A DNA stretch of 64,000 nucleotides from Devosia sp. MC521 (GCF_014127105.1 NZ_CP059902.1:901001-965000); one strand, 5' to 3'. Numbered from the stretch's first letter, positions 1 through 9,816 are shown. Notes: generated from the sequence alone by a model not told the origin. A program made the numbers and translations.

Positions 1-1
1 G

Positions 2-436
2 CTCAACGTCATTCCTGATGTCGTCCGCATCGGCGGCACTGCGCGTGCTTACACCCCTGCGGTGCGCGATCAGCTCGAAGCAGAAATCGGCCGTCTCGCC
101 CATGGCGTCGCCGCGAGCTTCGACATTGAGGTGAGCTACACCTTCAATCGCCGCATTCCGCCTGTCGTCAACAGTGCCGAGGTCACCGCCCGCGCACACA
201 AGGCGGCAACAGCCGCGACAGGCCGCGCCGTGGTGACGGATTTCCCGCCATCAACGGCTGGCGATGATTTTGCTGAATTCGGCAATCGCGTGCCTGGGTG
301 CTATGTCTGGCTGGGCAATGGCCCTGCGCAAGACGGCGCGCTGCACCACAATTCCCGCTACGATTTTAACGACGACGCGATCCTGACCGGCGCGCGCTAT
401 TGGGCAACGCTCGTCGAGCAGGATCTGTCGGCTTAA
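2..436 (+). CDS. M20-family amidohydrolase/peptidase, C-terminal part (cut by window edge)
   Basis: Reading is open from base 2 to a TAA stop, giving the last 144 residues of a protein whose start lies outside the window. The piece covers the end of the lid (dimerisation) domain, beginning LNVIPDVVRIGGTAR, and the C-terminal part of the catalytic domain, including PPSTAGDDFAEF and the late metal-binding stretch LHHNSRYDFND. These are hallmarks of M20D amidohydrolases (hippurate hydrolase or N-acyl-amino-acid hydrolase type), zinc enzymes that cleave amide bonds. The last bases overlap the stop codon of the convergent nucleoside hydrolase gene. The substrate cannot be told from this fragment. 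A second M20 enzyme lies at 3122-4507, but it belongs to the longer dipeptidase subfamily. Confidence 0.85.
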   Translation, partial: LNVIPDVVRIGGTARAYTPAVRDQLEAEIGRLAHGVAASFDIEVSYTFNRRIPPVVNSAEVTARAHKAATAATGRAVVTDFPPSTAGDDFAEFGNRVPGCYVWLGNGPAQDGALHHNSRYDFNDDAILTGARYWATLVEQDLSA

Positions 437-1323
437 GAAACGAAACCGGAGTGCAGGAGATCGAGCGTCTTCTGCACATCCACCGTCATCGCGACTTTTA
501 ACGGCACGCCTGCGTTCGAGACCACCAGCGCACCCGGATCGTCGGTCAGATCAAGAGCAATGGTCAGCTCTTCAATCCCGAAAATCTCCGGCTCAAGCGC
601 GTAGAGCATGACGCAAGGGTCGTGCAGCGGGCGGCTCTGGCGGCCATCAAGGAAATAGGCTTCCAACAATTTCGCGGCGACGTCGCCATGCAGCGTGCCA
701 TTAAAGGATGCGACGTATCCCTCATCTGCCCGCACTTTTCGCGTCACATCGAGCGGGATCAGCGTCAGGTCAAACCCAAAGCCGAACACCATCTCCGCCG
801 CTTCCGGATCAACGGCAAAGTTGAATTCCGAACGCGGGCCGACATTGCCCTTCTCAACGATAGCCCCGCCCATAGCGATCACACGGCCAATCCGACGCGC
901 CGCTTCCGGATCGTGCTGAATGAGCAAAGCCAGATTGGTCAGGGGCCCAAGAGCCAGAATATCGATGGAGCCAGCGGGTGCTGCCCGCAGCTGTTCAGCC
1001 ATCCACAGATGCGCCGGGGCAGTAACCGGATTCTGACCGGGCGCTAAAGTGACCCCGCCGAGCCCGTCATTGCCGTGGATCGCCACTTCATCAATAGCGT
1101 TTCGCACCAGCGGCGCGTTTGCGCCCCGGGCAATCGCCACATCCCCGCGACCCATCAGGGTCGCAAGGCTTGCAGCATTCGCTGTGGTCCGCTCAATCCC
1201 AATATTCCCGGCCACAGTAGCGAGGCCGAGAACATTGAAACGCTCACTGCCAAAGACAAAGAGCACAGCGATTGCGTCGTCGAGACCGGGATCGGTGTCG
1301 ATAATAACCGAGCGATTAGTCAT
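433..1323 (-). CDS. Inosine-uridine-preferring nucleoside hydrolase family protein
   Basis: A 296-residue protein of the IUNH family, which hydrolyses the N-glycosidic bond of ribonucleosides to a free base and ribose. The N-terminal calcium-binding aspartate cluster is intact ([14 protein letters not shown], residues 9-22), and so is the late motif [10 protein letters not shown], whose Asp completes the calcium site. Other family landmarks are [10 protein letters not shown] and [17 protein letters not shown]. Length is normal. It is the last gene of the minus-strand purine cluster, and its start overlaps the end of the adenine deaminase gene by 8 bp, so the two are probably translated together. 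The pairing suggests release of a base such as adenine followed by deamination. The exact nucleoside is unknown. Confidence 0.92.
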   Translation of the reverse strand: MTNRSVIIDTDPGLDDAIAVLFVFGSERFNVLGLATVAGNIGIERTTANAASLATLMGRGDVAIARGANAPLVRNAIDEVAIHGNDGLGGVTLAPGQNPVTAPAHLWMAEQLRAAPAGSIDILALGPLTNLALLIQHDPEAARRIGRVIAMGGAIVEKGNVGPRSEFNFAVDPEAAEMVFGFGFDLTLIPLDVTRKVRADEGYVASFNGTLHGDVAAKLLEAYFLDGRQSRPLHDPCVMLYALEPEIFGIEELTIALDLTDDPGALVVSNAGVPLKVAMTVDVQKTLDLLHSGFVS

Positions 1324-3118
1324 AGAGCGGCTGAATCACCATTTCAGGAACTTTTACCAGACCCTTGTCCGTGATGCGGATTTCCGGGATCACCGAGAGC
1401 GGGATGAGGTTGAAGCCCATATACGGAATGGCGCAGCCCATCTCGTCCCAGACCTTCTTGAGAACCTTGGTTTTTTCCGCCACCTCATGAACGCGCTTGT
1501 CGGAGATGAGACCAGCGACAGGCAGCGCTACAAAGGACAGCACCGCGCCGTCCTTGACCACAACGATACCGCCATTGGCGTCTTCAATGGTCTTGAGCGC
1601 CAGCTGCATGTCGGCTTCATTGGTGCCGGCGATGATGATGTTGTGGCTGTCGTGCCCAACCGAAGAGGCAACCGCGCCGCCCGTGAGGTTGAACTCATGC
1701 AAGAAGCCATGGGCGATACCGCCATTGGTCTTGCCGTGACGCTCAACTACGGTAACGAAGCAGAGGTCGTGGTTCTTGAGCGTCGTTGCCCAGTCGCCCG
1801 TTGGGGTGATTTCAACCTTGCGATGGGGCAGGGTAATACCTGGCATTTCAATGCCAATAGCATTGGCCGTCACCGGACCTGCGGGCAGCTCTGGGGTGAG
1901 CTTTAGGCCCTTTGGCAAATGGACCGTATTATAAGCCGCGCGCGGATAGACGTAGCGTTGCTCCAGCGTTTCATCGAGCAGCGATGTGATCTTGCCACCC
2001 TCGACCATCAGCTCACCACCGTACCAGGTGTTGACTGGCTTAAGATCGTCATTGAGCAGCACGAGGTCAGCGCGACGACCGCCGCCCAGACCACCGATTT
2101 CATCGCCCATGCCAAAGCGCGTTGCTCCATGCAGCGAACCCATCGCCCAAGCCTGTTCTGGCTTTACGCCGCAACGAATGGCTTCTCGCACCACCCAATC
2201 GAGCCCGAAGGTGAGAAGGTCGTCCGCATCACGGTCGTCGGTGCACACCGCGTAGCGCTTGTGGCTCGCACCCATTTCGGTGATCGGCCTGATCGCCTCA
2301 ACAATCGAGTTCCAAGGCGTCGCTGGGTTGCCGCCGCGCAGGAACACCCAGATACCGGCTTCAAGGAAATCTTCCGAAATGTCCTTGTCGACCGCTTCAT
2401 GCGTGTCGGTCACGCCTGCTGCCGCATAGGGCGCAACAAACTCACGGCCATAGACGTGGCCCGAAACCGGCCGGCCGCGCTTGAGGCTTTCCGCGATAAT
2501 GGCGTGCGAGCGCGGGTCGCCCATAGCAACCGGCACAAAGTCCATCTTCTCGCCGAGCGCCACGGCTTCTGGCCATTTGTCAAAGATCGCACCGATCTTC
2601 TCAGGCGTCAGATCGCCACCAGCGGTTTCGAGTTCTGGCGAGGTCGCCGGAACCGTGGACGGCACTGTGAGGAAGATCGAGAGCGGCGCCAAACGCGCAT
2701 CTTCCAGCATGGCCTCAACGCCTGCAACGTCCATGACGTTACCGATTTCGTGGCTGTCGCAGAAAATGGTGGTCGTGCCGTTGAGCAGCGCGCCTTCCGC
2801 ATATGCGCAGGCCGTGACCATCGAGCTTTCAATGTGAATATGCGGGTCCACCAGACCCGGCGCGATAATGCCGCCCTTGGCGTCGTAAACGTGCTTGGGT
2901 GCCGGTGCCGACTTATAAGCGCCCGCTGGCTTGATCGCAGCGATACGACCGCCTGAGAGCCAGATTTCCTTATTGTCGAGAATGCGCTCGGAATAGGTCG
3001 AGAGCACGCGTGCACCCGTAATGACCACATCGGCTGCAGCACGGCCCCCGGCAACAGCCGCGAGCTGGGTAATTTGCGTATAGAGCGGGCTTACAGAGAA
3101 GCGCGTGATCATCGCCAT
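1316..3118 (-). CDS. ade: Adenine deaminase (canonical paralog)
   Basis: A 600-residue amidohydrolase-superfamily protein that fits bacterial adenine deaminase, which converts adenine to hypoxanthine and ammonia. It has the metal-binding HxH in [14 protein letters not shown] (about residue 90), DSHEIGNV after it, GHVYGREF in the barrel, the metal-binding Asp in [10 protein letters not shown], and the Ade-specific C-terminal domain with [13 protein letters not shown]. The length matches the roughly 590-600-residue family norm. It sits 3 bp from the upstream M20 gene and overlaps the nucleoside hydrolase downstream, so it lies within one operon. A second, more diverged member of the family is at 9954-11846. 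The identity is clear; the true substrate (adenine or a related aminopurine) is inferred. Confidence 0.9.
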   Translation of the reverse strand: MAMITRFSVSPLYTQITQLAAVAGGRAAADVVITGARVLSTYSERILDNKEIWLSGGRIAAIKPAGAYKSAPAPKHVYDAKGGIIAPGLVDPHIHIESSMVTACAYAEGALLNGTTTIFCDSHEIGNVMDVAGVEAMLEDARLAPLSIFLTVPSTVPATSPELETAGGDLTPEKIGAIFDKWPEAVALGEKMDFVPVAMGDPRSHAIIAESLKRGRPVSGHVYGREFVAPYAAAGVTDTHEAVDKDISEDFLEAGIWVFLRGGNPATPWNSIVEAIRPITEMGASHKRYAVCTDDRDADDLLTFGLDWVVREAIRCGVKPEQAWAMGSLHGATRFGMGDEIGGLGGGRRADLVLLNDDLKPVNTWYGGELMVEGGKITSLLDETLEQRYVYPRAAYNTVHLPKGLKLTPELPAGPVTANAIGIEMPGITLPHRKVEITPTGDWATTLKNHDLCFVTVVERHGKTNGGIAHGFLHEFNLTGGAVASSVGHDSHNIIIAGTNEADMQLALKTIEDANGGIVVVKDGAVLSFVALPVAGLISDKRVHEVAEKTKVLKKVWDEMGCAIPYMGFNLIPLSVIPEIRITDKGLVKVPEMVIQPLYD

Positions 3119-3121
3119 AGG

Positions 3122-4507
3122 TTATTGCTCCGAGAAAGCGTGGAGGATGCGCACCCAAGAGCGGATGCCCTTGTGGAAGCTGGAGAGGTCGTATTTTTCG
3201 TTCGGGCTATGGATGCGGTTATCAAAGCGCGCAAACCCGATGAGCAGGGATTCCATGCCGAGGCGGTTCTTGAATTCGCCCAAAATAGGGATGGAGCCGC
3301 CCGTGCCCGCCAGCGCGGTCTCGCGGTTCCACTCCGTCGTCAGCGCTGCCTGCGCCTTGCGGAGCAGCGCGCCATCCAGCGACATAGATTGCGCTTCAGC
3401 CGCCGCATAGCTCTTGAACTTCACCGAGCAATCGGCTGGGATCATGCTGCGCACGAAGTCGCGGAATAGCTCACGAATGCGATGCGGGTCTTGCCCTGCA
3501 ACAAGCCGGAACGAAATCTTTGCGCCAGCCTTTGCCGGAATGACGGTTTTGAAACCCTCACCCGAATATCCGCCCCAAACGCCGTGGATTTCTGCGGTTG
3601 GTCGCGCCCAGACCTGCTCCAACACCGAGCGGCCTTGCTCGCCCGCCGGGATGGAAAGACCGATATCACCAAGGAACTTTTCCGGGTCGAACGGCAGTCG
3701 TTCCCATTCGCGTCTATTGGCTTCTGGAAGCTCTTCGACGCCGTCGTAAAATCCGGGAATGCCAACCACGCCATCATCCGTACGCAGCTTGCCGATGATC
3801 GTGCCCAAAAGCTGGGTCGCGTTCCGCGCCGCCGAGCCGAACATGCCAGAATGCAGATCGCGATCTGCCGTCGTGATCTCGAACTCTTCCGAAACAAAGC
3901 CTCGGAACATGGTGGTGATCGCCGGGGTTTCGTGATCCCACATATCGGTGTCACAGACGAGGATCGTATCCGCCCTGAGATCGTCCGCATTGGCTTCAAG
4001 GAATGGCCCAAGCGATGGCGAGCCTGCTTCTTCCTCGCCCTCAAACAGCATCGACACCTGAATGGGGAGGCTCCCCGTCACGGCCTTCCAGGCGCGGCAG
4101 GCTTCAACGAAGGTGAGCAACTGCCCCTTATCATCCGATGCGCCACGACCCAGAATATGGGTTTCGCCATCGGGCTGCGGGGAGAGCGAAGGCCCAAACG
4201 GATCAGTGTTCCAAAGCTCAATCGGGTCGACCGGCTGCACGTCATAGTGCCCGTAGAACAGCACATGCGGGCCGGGCGTTTTCGGCCCATGACCAACTAC
4301 CATTGGGTGGCCAGTTGTGTCCCGCACGCTGGCGTCAAAATCGAGTTCTGCGAGTTGGTCCCGCAGCCACTCCGCCGCACGGCGCACGTCGTCCTTATAT
4401 TCCGGCTCAGTCGAAACCGAGGGAATACGGATCAGCTCAAACAGCCGCTCGAGGCTGTTCTCAAGGTTTGCATCTGCATGGGCAAGAACAGCGTCGAGTT
4501 GGGTCAT
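3122..4507 (-). CDS. M20 family dipeptidase/deacylase (ArgE/DapE/CPG2-like)
   Basis: A 461-residue metallopeptidase of the M20 dipeptidase branch (carnosinase / CNDP-like). Visible motifs are the first zinc ligand region VLFYGHYDVQPVD (His and Asp), GRGASDDKGQ with the second metal Asp, FEGEEEAGSP with the catalytic Glu pair, VCDTDMWD, and the C-terminal TGGSIPIL. The insert around residues 215-330 is the dimerisation domain. The start overlaps the end of the upstream deaminase by 4 bp (ATGA), indicating translational coupling. Why a purine cluster carries an amide hydrolase is not obvious; an N-acylated or carbamoyl purine breakdown intermediate, or nucleotide-linked dipeptides, are possibilities but unproven. 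Confidence 0.85.
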   Translation of the reverse strand: MTQLDAVLAHADANLENSLERLFELIRIPSVSTEPEYKDDVRRAAEWLRDQLAELDFDASVRDTTGHPMVVGHGPKTPGPHVLFYGHYDVQPVDPIELWNTDPFGPSLSPQPDGETHILGRGASDDKGQLLTFVEACRAWKAVTGSLPIQVSMLFEGEEEAGSPSLGPFLEANADDLRADTILVCDTDMWDHETPAITTMFRGFVSEEFEITTADRDLHSGMFGSAARNATQLLGTIIGKLRTDDGVVGIPGFYDGVEELPEANRREWERLPFDPEKFLGDIGLSIPAGEQGRSVLEQVWARPTAEIHGVWGGYSGEGFKTVIPAKAGAKISFRLVAGQDPHRIRELFRDFVRSMIPADCSVKFKSYAAAEAQSMSLDGALLRKAQAALTTEWNRETALAGTGGSIPILGEFKNRLGMESLLIGFARFDNRIHSPNEKYDLSSFHKGIRSWVRILHAFSEQ

Positions 4508-5829
4508 TGTGCGAGACTATCCAGCCGCGCCATTTCCGTTTTGAACTGGCGGGCGATTTGGTTGGCATCGGCCACGGTTTTCGCCGTGTCGAGGGTTAGA
4601 ACTTTTCGATCCCGCATCAGCCAGCGGCCCGCGACCATGGTGTGGGTCACGTCGCTCGGCATAGCCGCAAAGACCAGCGCGGAGTAGGGGTCGTACATTG
4701 GGTGCATACGCGGCGCGGCCAGCGAAATGCGAATAAGATCCGCCTGCTTGCCCACTTCAAGCGAGCCTGTCTCGAGGTTGAGGCTCAACGCCCGCGCCCC
4801 CTCAATGGTCGCCATTCTGATGATTTCGAGCGCAGGGAGCGGTTTTCGCGAACCAGCGAGCAGCTTGGCAAACATCGAAACCGGCGCAAACTGTGAGAAG
4901 AGATCAAGCGTATTCCCGCTCATCGCTCCATCCGAGCCAATGCCGACCGGAATGCCCGCATTGCGCATCTTTTCGACCGGCGCGATTCCGCGCCCCGCCT
5001 TGCCGTTTGAGCGCGGATTGGTCACCGCACAAACCTGATGCTCCGCCATCATCGCGATGTCCGCATCATCAAGCTGCAAGCAATGCGCGGCGATCAAGCT
5101 CGGCTTCAAAAGCCCAGCGTCTGCCGTTACCGCGACGGTCGATTTGCCGTGGGTGTCACGCGCCCAATTCACTTCCAAAGTGCTTTCCGCCAAATGCATC
5201 TGCACCGGCACATCCGGATGCGCTGCCGACCACTCCGCAATGCGCTCCATGGTCTTCACACCCGTGGAATAGGGAGCGTGCGGCGCAATAGATGGGGTGA
5301 CGAGCTTGTGGCCTGCAAAGCGCTCGACCAGCTCTTCAACCCGCGCAAAACCTTCATCAAAGGTCTTGTGGTCCGGCGGATCAAAGTCCGCCAGTGTCTG
5401 CCCGACAATGGCGCGCAAACCAGCTTGGTCGCAAACATCGCCCACTTCGGTCTCAAAATAATACATGTCGGCGACGGTGGTAACGCCGCCTGCAATCATC
5501 TCCAACGCCGACATGGCCGAACCAATCCGGACCATTTCGGGCGAAACGAATGTGCGCTCCAGCGGCAGAATATAGCGATAAAGCCGATCATCGACATCTT
5601 CGCCCAGACCACGAAACACGCTCATCCCCATGTGGCAATGCGTGTTGACCATGCCCGGCATGACGATATCGCCATTGCAATCGATCACCTCGGCGCCATC
5701 CACTTTTGGCGCTGGCCCCGAGCCAATCGCGGTAATGGTGTCGCCATCCACACGCACCCAGCCGCTCTCATGAACCGTAAGAGCATCGTCCATCGTGACG
5801 ATCAAAGCATTGGTGAGCAGCGTGGTCAT
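4504..5829 (-). CDS. Amidohydrolase, MTA/SAH deaminase-like
   Basis: A 441-residue amidohydrolase of the TrzN/MtaD group (5-methylthioadenosine/S-adenosylhomocysteine deaminase and 8-oxoguanine deaminase relatives). It has the metal HxH in MVNTHCHMGMS (about residue 65), substrate-side HAPYS and MHLAES, the AAHC metal His, and the late metal Asp in GIGSDGAMSGN. Enzymes of this group deaminate aromatic aminopurine rings on nucleosides or free bases. It follows the Pot-type ATPase gene after a 190-bp gap filled with palindromic repeats and runs into the M20 gene with a 4-bp overlap. The position suggests the importer delivers its substrate. Whether it acts on adenosine derivatives or guanine derivatives cannot be decided by eye. 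Confidence 0.82.
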   Translation of the reverse strand: MTTLLTNALIVTMDDALTVHESGWVRVDGDTITAIGSGPAPKVDGAEVIDCNGDIVMPGMVNTHCHMGMSVFRGLGEDVDDRLYRYILPLERTFVSPEMVRIGSAMSALEMIAGGVTTVADMYYFETEVGDVCDQAGLRAIVGQTLADFDPPDHKTFDEGFARVEELVERFAGHKLVTPSIAPHAPYSTGVKTMERIAEWSAAHPDVPVQMHLAESTLEVNWARDTHGKSTVAVTADAGLLKPSLIAAHCLQLDDADIAMMAEHQVCAVTNPRSNGKAGRGIAPVEKMRNAGIPVGIGSDGAMSGNTLDLFSQFAPVSMFAKLLAGSRKPLPALEIIRMATIEGARALSLNLETGSLEVGKQADLIRISLAAPRMHPMYDPYSALVFAAMPSDVTHTMVAGRWLMRDRKVLTLDTAKTVADANQIARQFKTEMARLDSLAQ

Positions 5830-5849
5830 TCTTTTGGTCCTTTTTCACC

Positions 5850-6016
5850 GCCCCTCGTGAGGGGAAGGTATACTTCGGTGCCTTTCTTCACCTCTCCCTT
5901 TGGGGGAGAGGTCGATGCGCAGCATCGGGTGAGGGGGCCTATCCCAAGGTCGACGACAAAATCGGGTGCCCCTTCGTCCCTCCCTCGCTCGCGGGGGAGG
6001 TCAGGTGGGGGCCTTA
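5850..6016. repeat. Intergenic mosaic of short palindromes
   Basis: The gap between the ATPase and deaminase genes holds several hairpin units in series: CCCCTCGTGAGGGG at 5851-5864, an 8-bp stem with a TTT loop at 5891-5911, CGATGC-GCA-GCATCG at 5913-5927, and a final C-rich/G-rich unit at about 5985-6001 (CCTCC...GGGGGAGG) followed by AGGTGGGGGCCT. The phrase GGTGAGGGGGCCT/GGTGGGGGCCT recurs at the ends of two units. Such mosaics are common between genes of Rhizobiales. Here it interrupts an otherwise tight operon and may shape mRNA decay or partly terminate transcription. No copy is seen elsewhere in the window. Confidence 0.7.
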
Positions 6017-6021
6017 ACCGA

Positions 6022-7083
6022 CTACTCGTGCGCCAAAATCGTGCACTGCTCTGGCACTGGAACCAGCTTAGCCTGCGAACCCGGCTCCAAGATATTGGTC
6101 AGCGAACCATTGGCCAGCAGCGAACCCGCAGTGGTTTCTGCCTGATACTGATACGCGCGGCCAAGATAGGTGCGCAGGCCCAAGTCAGCCGGGAAGCCAG
6201 TGGCTGCCGGATCATTGGTCACGTTCAGACCATCGGCGCGGCAAGCGAGAATGAACTCGTCTTGGATCGGGCCGAACAGGTTCTGGTTGAGATCAAGCCG
6301 CACGCCACCGAGCGCTTCTGCCGTCACCGTCTCGCCATTGCGCGCCACAACCTTCATCGAGATGAGGTTTTCAAAGCCCACAAAGCGCGCGACGAACGCA
6401 TTGGCCGGACGCTGGTAGAGGTTTTCCGGCGTATCGAGCTGCATGATGCGACCGGCGTGCATAATTGCTACGCGGTCCGAGATCGAGAAGGCTTCTTCCT
6501 GATCGTGCGTCACGTAAACCGAAGTCGTGCCATTGGCGCGCTGCAGCTTGCGGATTTCGACACGCATGTCGATACGCAGCTTCGCATCAAGGTTGGAAAG
6601 CGGCTCATCGAACATCAGGAGCGGCGGCTCGATAACCAGCGCACGGGCCAGAGCCACACGCTGCTTCTGCCCGCCCGAAAGCGCTGCTGGCAGGCGTTCA
6701 GCGAGGTGCGCAAGGCCCACGCGCTCAAGCATATCCGCCACGCGCTTGTTCTTGGCCGCAGTGGCAACGCCACGCTGCTTCAGGCCAAAGCCCACGTTGT
6801 CGGCAACGCTCAAGTGCGGGAACAGCGCATAGTTCTGGAACACCAGACCAATGTCGCGCTCATGCGCTGGCAGTGTGGTCAGATCGCGACCGCCCAGAGA
6901 GATCGAACCCGATGTCGGCTGCAAGAAGCCAGCGACAAGGCGCAGCGTGGTGGTCTTGCCGCAGCCCGAAGCGCCGAGGAGCGAAACGAGTTCACCTTCC
7001 CCGATCTCGAGATTGAGGTCTTCCAAAACCTTGGTCTTGCCGTAGTGGGCGGTGATGTTGCGAATAGAAAGAGGTTTGGTCAC
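6022..7083 (-). CDS. ABC importer ATP-binding protein, spermidine/putrescine (PotA) type
   Basis: A 353-residue ABC ATPase. It has Walker A GASGCGKTTTLR (about residues 37-48), Q-loop FQNYALFPHL, signature LSGGQKQRVALARAL, Walker [17 protein letters not shown] and the switch His in YVTHDQEE, followed by a C-terminal TOBE-type regulatory domain from about residue 240. This layout is typical of the POPT family, which imports polyamines, thiamine, iron or similar small solutes. It is the fourth gene of a binding protein-permease-permease-ATPase operon transcribed leftward, 9 bp after the second permease. The neighbouring deaminases and nucleoside hydrolase suggest a purine base or nucleoside as the solute, but the sequence itself does not show this. 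Confidence 0.9.
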   Translation of the reverse strand: MTKPLSIRNITAHYGKTKVLEDLNLEIGEGELVSLLGASGCGKTTTLRLVAGFLQPTSGSISLGGRDLTTLPAHERDIGLVFQNYALFPHLSVADNVGFGLKQRGVATAAKNKRVADMLERVGLAHLAERLPAALSGGQKQRVALARALVIEPPLLMFDEPLSNLDAKLRIDMRVEIRKLQRANGTTSVYVTHDQEEAFSISDRVAIMHAGRIMQLDTPENLYQRPANAFVARFVGFENLISMKVVARNGETVTAEALGGVRLDLNQNLFGPIQDEFILACRADGLNVTNDPAATGFPADLGLRTYLGRAYQYQAETTAGSLLANGSLTNILEPGSQAKLVPVPEQCTILAHE

Positions 7084-7092
7084 AGCTGATCT

Positions 7093-7881
7093 CTATTTGG
7101 CAAGGAAGGTGAGGCCCAGGGTCCGTTCCACCACGGCCATAACGCCGACGGTGAGCAGCATGAGCAGCACCGAGACCGAGGCCACGGTGGGGTCAAAGAA
7201 CTGCTCCATGTGAGCGAGCAGCTGGATGGGGAGGGTCGAGAGACCAGGACCCGTCATGAAAATCGAAATCGATACGTCATTGATCGAGGTGATGAAGGCC
7301 AGAATAAAGGCCGCGATCACGCCCGACTGCACGTTCGGAAGCAGCACGGTGAAGAAGGTCTTCAGCGGTGGCGAGCCAAGGCTGACCGCTGCTTCTTCGA
7401 TCGAGAAGTCAAACGAGGCCAGCGATGCCGAAATCACGCGGATCACATAGGGCAGGATCAGGATCGTGTGCCCCACAATCAGCGACACCATCAGCGGCGC
7501 GTTGAACGTATAGGCGACATTCTTGAGCAGCGAGAAACCGAGCACCAGTTCTGGCACCAGCACCGGCAGCACGAAGAAGCTCGATAGCCAACCGGGCAGG
7601 TGAATGCGATGGCGGTTGAGCGCATACGCCGCCGGAATGCCAATGAGCAGCGCCACAAAGGTTGAAATCACCGCCACTTGCAGCGAGGTCATCATCGTCC
7701 GACGGAAAGCTTCCATCGCAAAGATGTTTTCAAACCAGCGCAGCGACAGTCCCTGTGGTGGGAAGGTGAGATAGGTGGTGTCGGAAATCGACGACCCCAG
7801 AATGATCACCAGCGGACCGACAAGGAAGATAAAGACGAGAACGGTAAAGCCGATAAGGGCCGGATGGAGCTTGGTGGGCAT
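7093..7881 (-). CDS. ABC permease, PotC-like
   Basis: A 262-residue inner-membrane permease with about six hydrophobic segments. The conserved EAA loop, which docks onto the ATPase, is at residues about 165-185 (SIEEAAVSLGSPPLKTFFTV). Family members pair with a PotB-type partner to form the channel of a spermidine/putrescine-type importer. Its start overlaps the stop of the upstream permease by one base, and the ATPase follows after 9 bp, so the three form a translationally coupled unit. Substrate unknown; see the purine-cluster context. Confidence 0.88.
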   Translation of the reverse strand: MPTKLHPALIGFTVLVFIFLVGPLVIILGSSISDTTYLTFPPQGLSLRWFENIFAMEAFRRTMMTSLQVAVISTFVALLIGIPAAYALNRHRIHLPGWLSSFFVLPVLVPELVLGFSLLKNVAYTFNAPLMVSLIVGHTILILPYVIRVISASLASFDFSIEEAAVSLGSPPLKTFFTVLLPNVQSGVIAAFILAFITSINDVSISIFMTGPGLSTLPIQLLAHMEQFFDPTVASVSVLLMLLTVGVMAVVERTLGLTFLAK

Positions 7882-8705
7882 CAGACGGCCATTGGGTTCA
7901 GTTTGCGAGCAATTTTGGTCATTGCCAGCACGATTGCGATAGTGATCACCACCATAATGGCAGCGATGGTGGAGGCGCTTACCCAGTCAAATGTGACCAT
8001 GGCCTGCTGGTGCATCAGCGTGCCCATCACCATCACCTGCTCGCCACCCAAAAGCTGGGGAGTTGCATAGGAGGTGAACGAGCCGGTGAACACGAGCACC
8101 GCGCCAACGATCAGGCCGGGTACGGCCAGCGGGAAAATAACCTGCATGAAGGTCGCGAATGGCTTTGCGCCGAGCGAAGACGAGGCTTGGATCAGATCGT
8201 CCGGAATGCCTTCCAGCACGCCAACAAGCGTCAGGATCATCAGCGGCACAAACAGATAGACCATCGCCACGATCACAGAGCCCTGCGTGTAGAGCATCTG
8301 GAAGGGCTCAGAGATAATGCCAAGGTTCATCAGCGTCGAATTGACGATGCCGTTCTTGCCCAAAATGATCAGCCAGGCGAACGAGCGGACCACCACACCG
8401 GTGAGCAGAGGGAACACAGCGGCGATAATCAGCACGGACTTCAACCAGCCGGGCGCGCGCGACACCACAAAGGCGGTGATGAAGCCTACCGCCAAAGCGA
8501 TGACAGTCACAGCCAGCGAGATGGTGATGGTGCGCATCAGAACGGTGCGGCGGAAACCGCTGCTGAAAAAGGCCTGATAGGTGGCGAAGGGGCCACCGGG
8601 CGTTCCGAAGGTAGCGTAGATGGTCGCGGCCACAGGAGCGACGAGGCCGAGGAGGATCAGCAGTGTCGCAGGTGAGGCTAGGGTCCAGCCGGCAAAGCGT
8701 TTCAT
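7881..8705 (-). CDS. ABC permease, PotB-like
   Basis: A 274-residue permease with six predicted membrane segments, beginning with a hydrophobic helix at residues 9-30 (LASPATLLILLGLVAPVAA). The EAA-like cytoplasmic loop is DDLIQASSSLGAKPFATF, around residue 175, the usual PotB position. It forms a heterodimeric channel with the gene just downstream. It is separated from the upstream binding-protein gene by 70 bp containing a strong hairpin (8739-8767), an arrangement that usually lets the binding protein be made in excess over the permeases. Confidence 0.88.
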   Translation of the reverse strand: MKRFAGWTLASPATLLILLGLVAPVAATIYATFGTPGGPFATYQAFFSSGFRRTVLMRTITISLAVTVIALAVGFITAFVVSRAPGWLKSVLIIAAVFPLLTGVVVRSFAWLIILGKNGIVNSTLMNLGIISEPFQMLYTQGSVIVAMVYLFVPLMILTLVGVLEGIPDDLIQASSSLGAKPFATFMQVIFPLAVPGLIVGAVLVFTGSFTSYATPQLLGGEQVMVMGTLMHQQAMVTFDWVSASTIAAIMVVITIAIVLAMTKIARKLNPMAV

Positions 8706-8738
8706 GAGCCTGGCATTTCGAGAGAAGAGTAAAAGGGT

Positions 8739-8767
8739 GCTGCGCGGGTAAAGGGAACCCGCGCAGC
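8739..8767 (-). terminator. Intercistronic hairpin after binding-protein gene
   Basis: A perfect 11-bp stem (GCTGCGCGGGT with ACCCGCGCAGC) closes a 7-nt loop. On the minus strand it lies 9 bp after the binding-protein stop and is followed by ACCCTTTTACTC, a weak T tract. It probably acts as a partial terminator or a 3'-end stabiliser, keeping binding-protein mRNA in excess over permease mRNA. Not shown experimentally. Confidence 0.65.
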
Positions 8768-8775
8768 GCTATGCA

Positions 8776-9816
8776 TTACATGCCGAAGTTTTCGTTCCAA
8801 CGGTCAACCCAGCCACCCTTGGCTGCGTTCATCTTGCCGTAGTGGATGCGTTCGAGCGAACCGATAACGTCCGCGCCATAGGTCCAGATCGAAGCCTGTT
8901 CCGGGGTCAGCTTGACGTTGGTGTTGACTGGAGCGTCGACGCCTTCTTCAGCCAGCTTCTGCTGGATTTCATCGGAGAGGATGAAGTTGATGAATTCGTA
9001 TGCGAGTTCTGGTTCAGCAGCGCCAACTGGGATGTTGACGGTGTTGAGGGTCGCAATGGAGCCTTCTTCAAGATCAGCCCAGACGACCGATGGCTTAGCA
9101 GCCTGGATCTGTGCGAGGGTGAAGTCCTGTGCGATCGACGCGGTGATTTCGCCGGTCGAGAACAGGTTAATCATTTCCGAGCCAGTGTTGTAGTTCTTGA
9201 CTACGTTTGGCTTGAGTTCGCTCAGAGCTTCGAAAGCTGCGGTATCGTCGTCAAACGCGTCGGTGCCCTTGTAGAGACCGGCCTTGAGAACAACCATTGG
9301 GCCTGCAGTGGTGGTGATGCCTGGCAGCGAGAGCGAGGACTTGAAGTCTTCGCGCCACAGATCGTTCCACGAGGTCACCGGAGTGGTCACAGCTTCGCTG
9401 TCGTAAACGATGCCAACGCGACCGATGGTGTAAGCTGGGCCGAAGCCGTCCTGAGGGTCCTTAGCCATTTCATAGATATTGGCCAGGTTCGGGAGCTTGC
9501 TCTGGTCGATCTGCTGGAACAGGCCCAGCTCGATACCCTGCTGCGAGAAGCTATCTGAGAAATACGCAACGTCGACGCCGCCGCCGTTACGGATCTGGAT
9601 CTTGTTCAGACGCTCACCGTTGTTGCCGGTTTCAAAAACGATTTCACAGCCGCACTGTTCGCGGAACGGCGCGAGCACGAGGCTTTCGAGCTTTTCACCG
9701 TTGAAGCCCCACCAGGAAATGGTGAGTGTCTTGGTCTGTGCCATAGCGGGCGCTGCGCTCGCGAGGGTGCCGACCGAAATTGCCAATGCCAGCGTGCGCG
9801 CTAGGTTCTTGTGCAT
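8776..9816 (-). CDS. Periplasmic binding protein of PotD-like ABC importer
   Basis: A 346-residue extracellular solute-binding protein. Residues 1-26 form a Sec signal peptide (basic start, hydrophobic core, cleavage after APAMA). The mature part starts TKTLTISWWGFNGEKL and has the bilobal layout of PotD-like proteins. An AAGGA Shine-Dalgarno lies 8 bases before the ATG. Codon use leans on GTT, GCA and CCA, as in other apparently highly expressed genes of this window. It heads the importer operon; the 137-bp gap upstream probably holds the promoter. The ligand is unknown, though the downstream enzymes point to a purine or nucleoside rather than a polyamine. Confidence 0.9.
   Translation of the reverse strand: MHKNLARTLALAISVGTLASAAPAMAQTKTLTISWWGFNGEKLESLVLAPFREQCGCEIVFETGNNGERLNKIQIRNGGGVDVAYFSDSFSQQGIELGLFQQIDQSKLPNLANIYEMAKDPQDGFGPAYTIGRVGIVYDSEAVTTPVTSWNDLWREDFKSSLSLPGITTTAGPMVVLKAGLYKGTDAFDDDTAAFEALSELKPNVVKNYNTGSEMINLFSTGEITASIAQDFTLAQIQAAKPSVVWADLEEGSIATLNTVNIPVGAAEPELAYEFINFILSDEIQQKLAEEGVDAPVNTNVKLTPEQASIWTYGADVIGSLERIHYGKMNAAKGGWVDRWNENFGM

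Noticed and set aside
5038..7089. 683-codon plus-strand open frame
   Set aside because: It lies opposite the deaminase and PotA-type ATPase genes; its product is Arg/His-rich without any domain. It is a shadow of high-GC codon bias.
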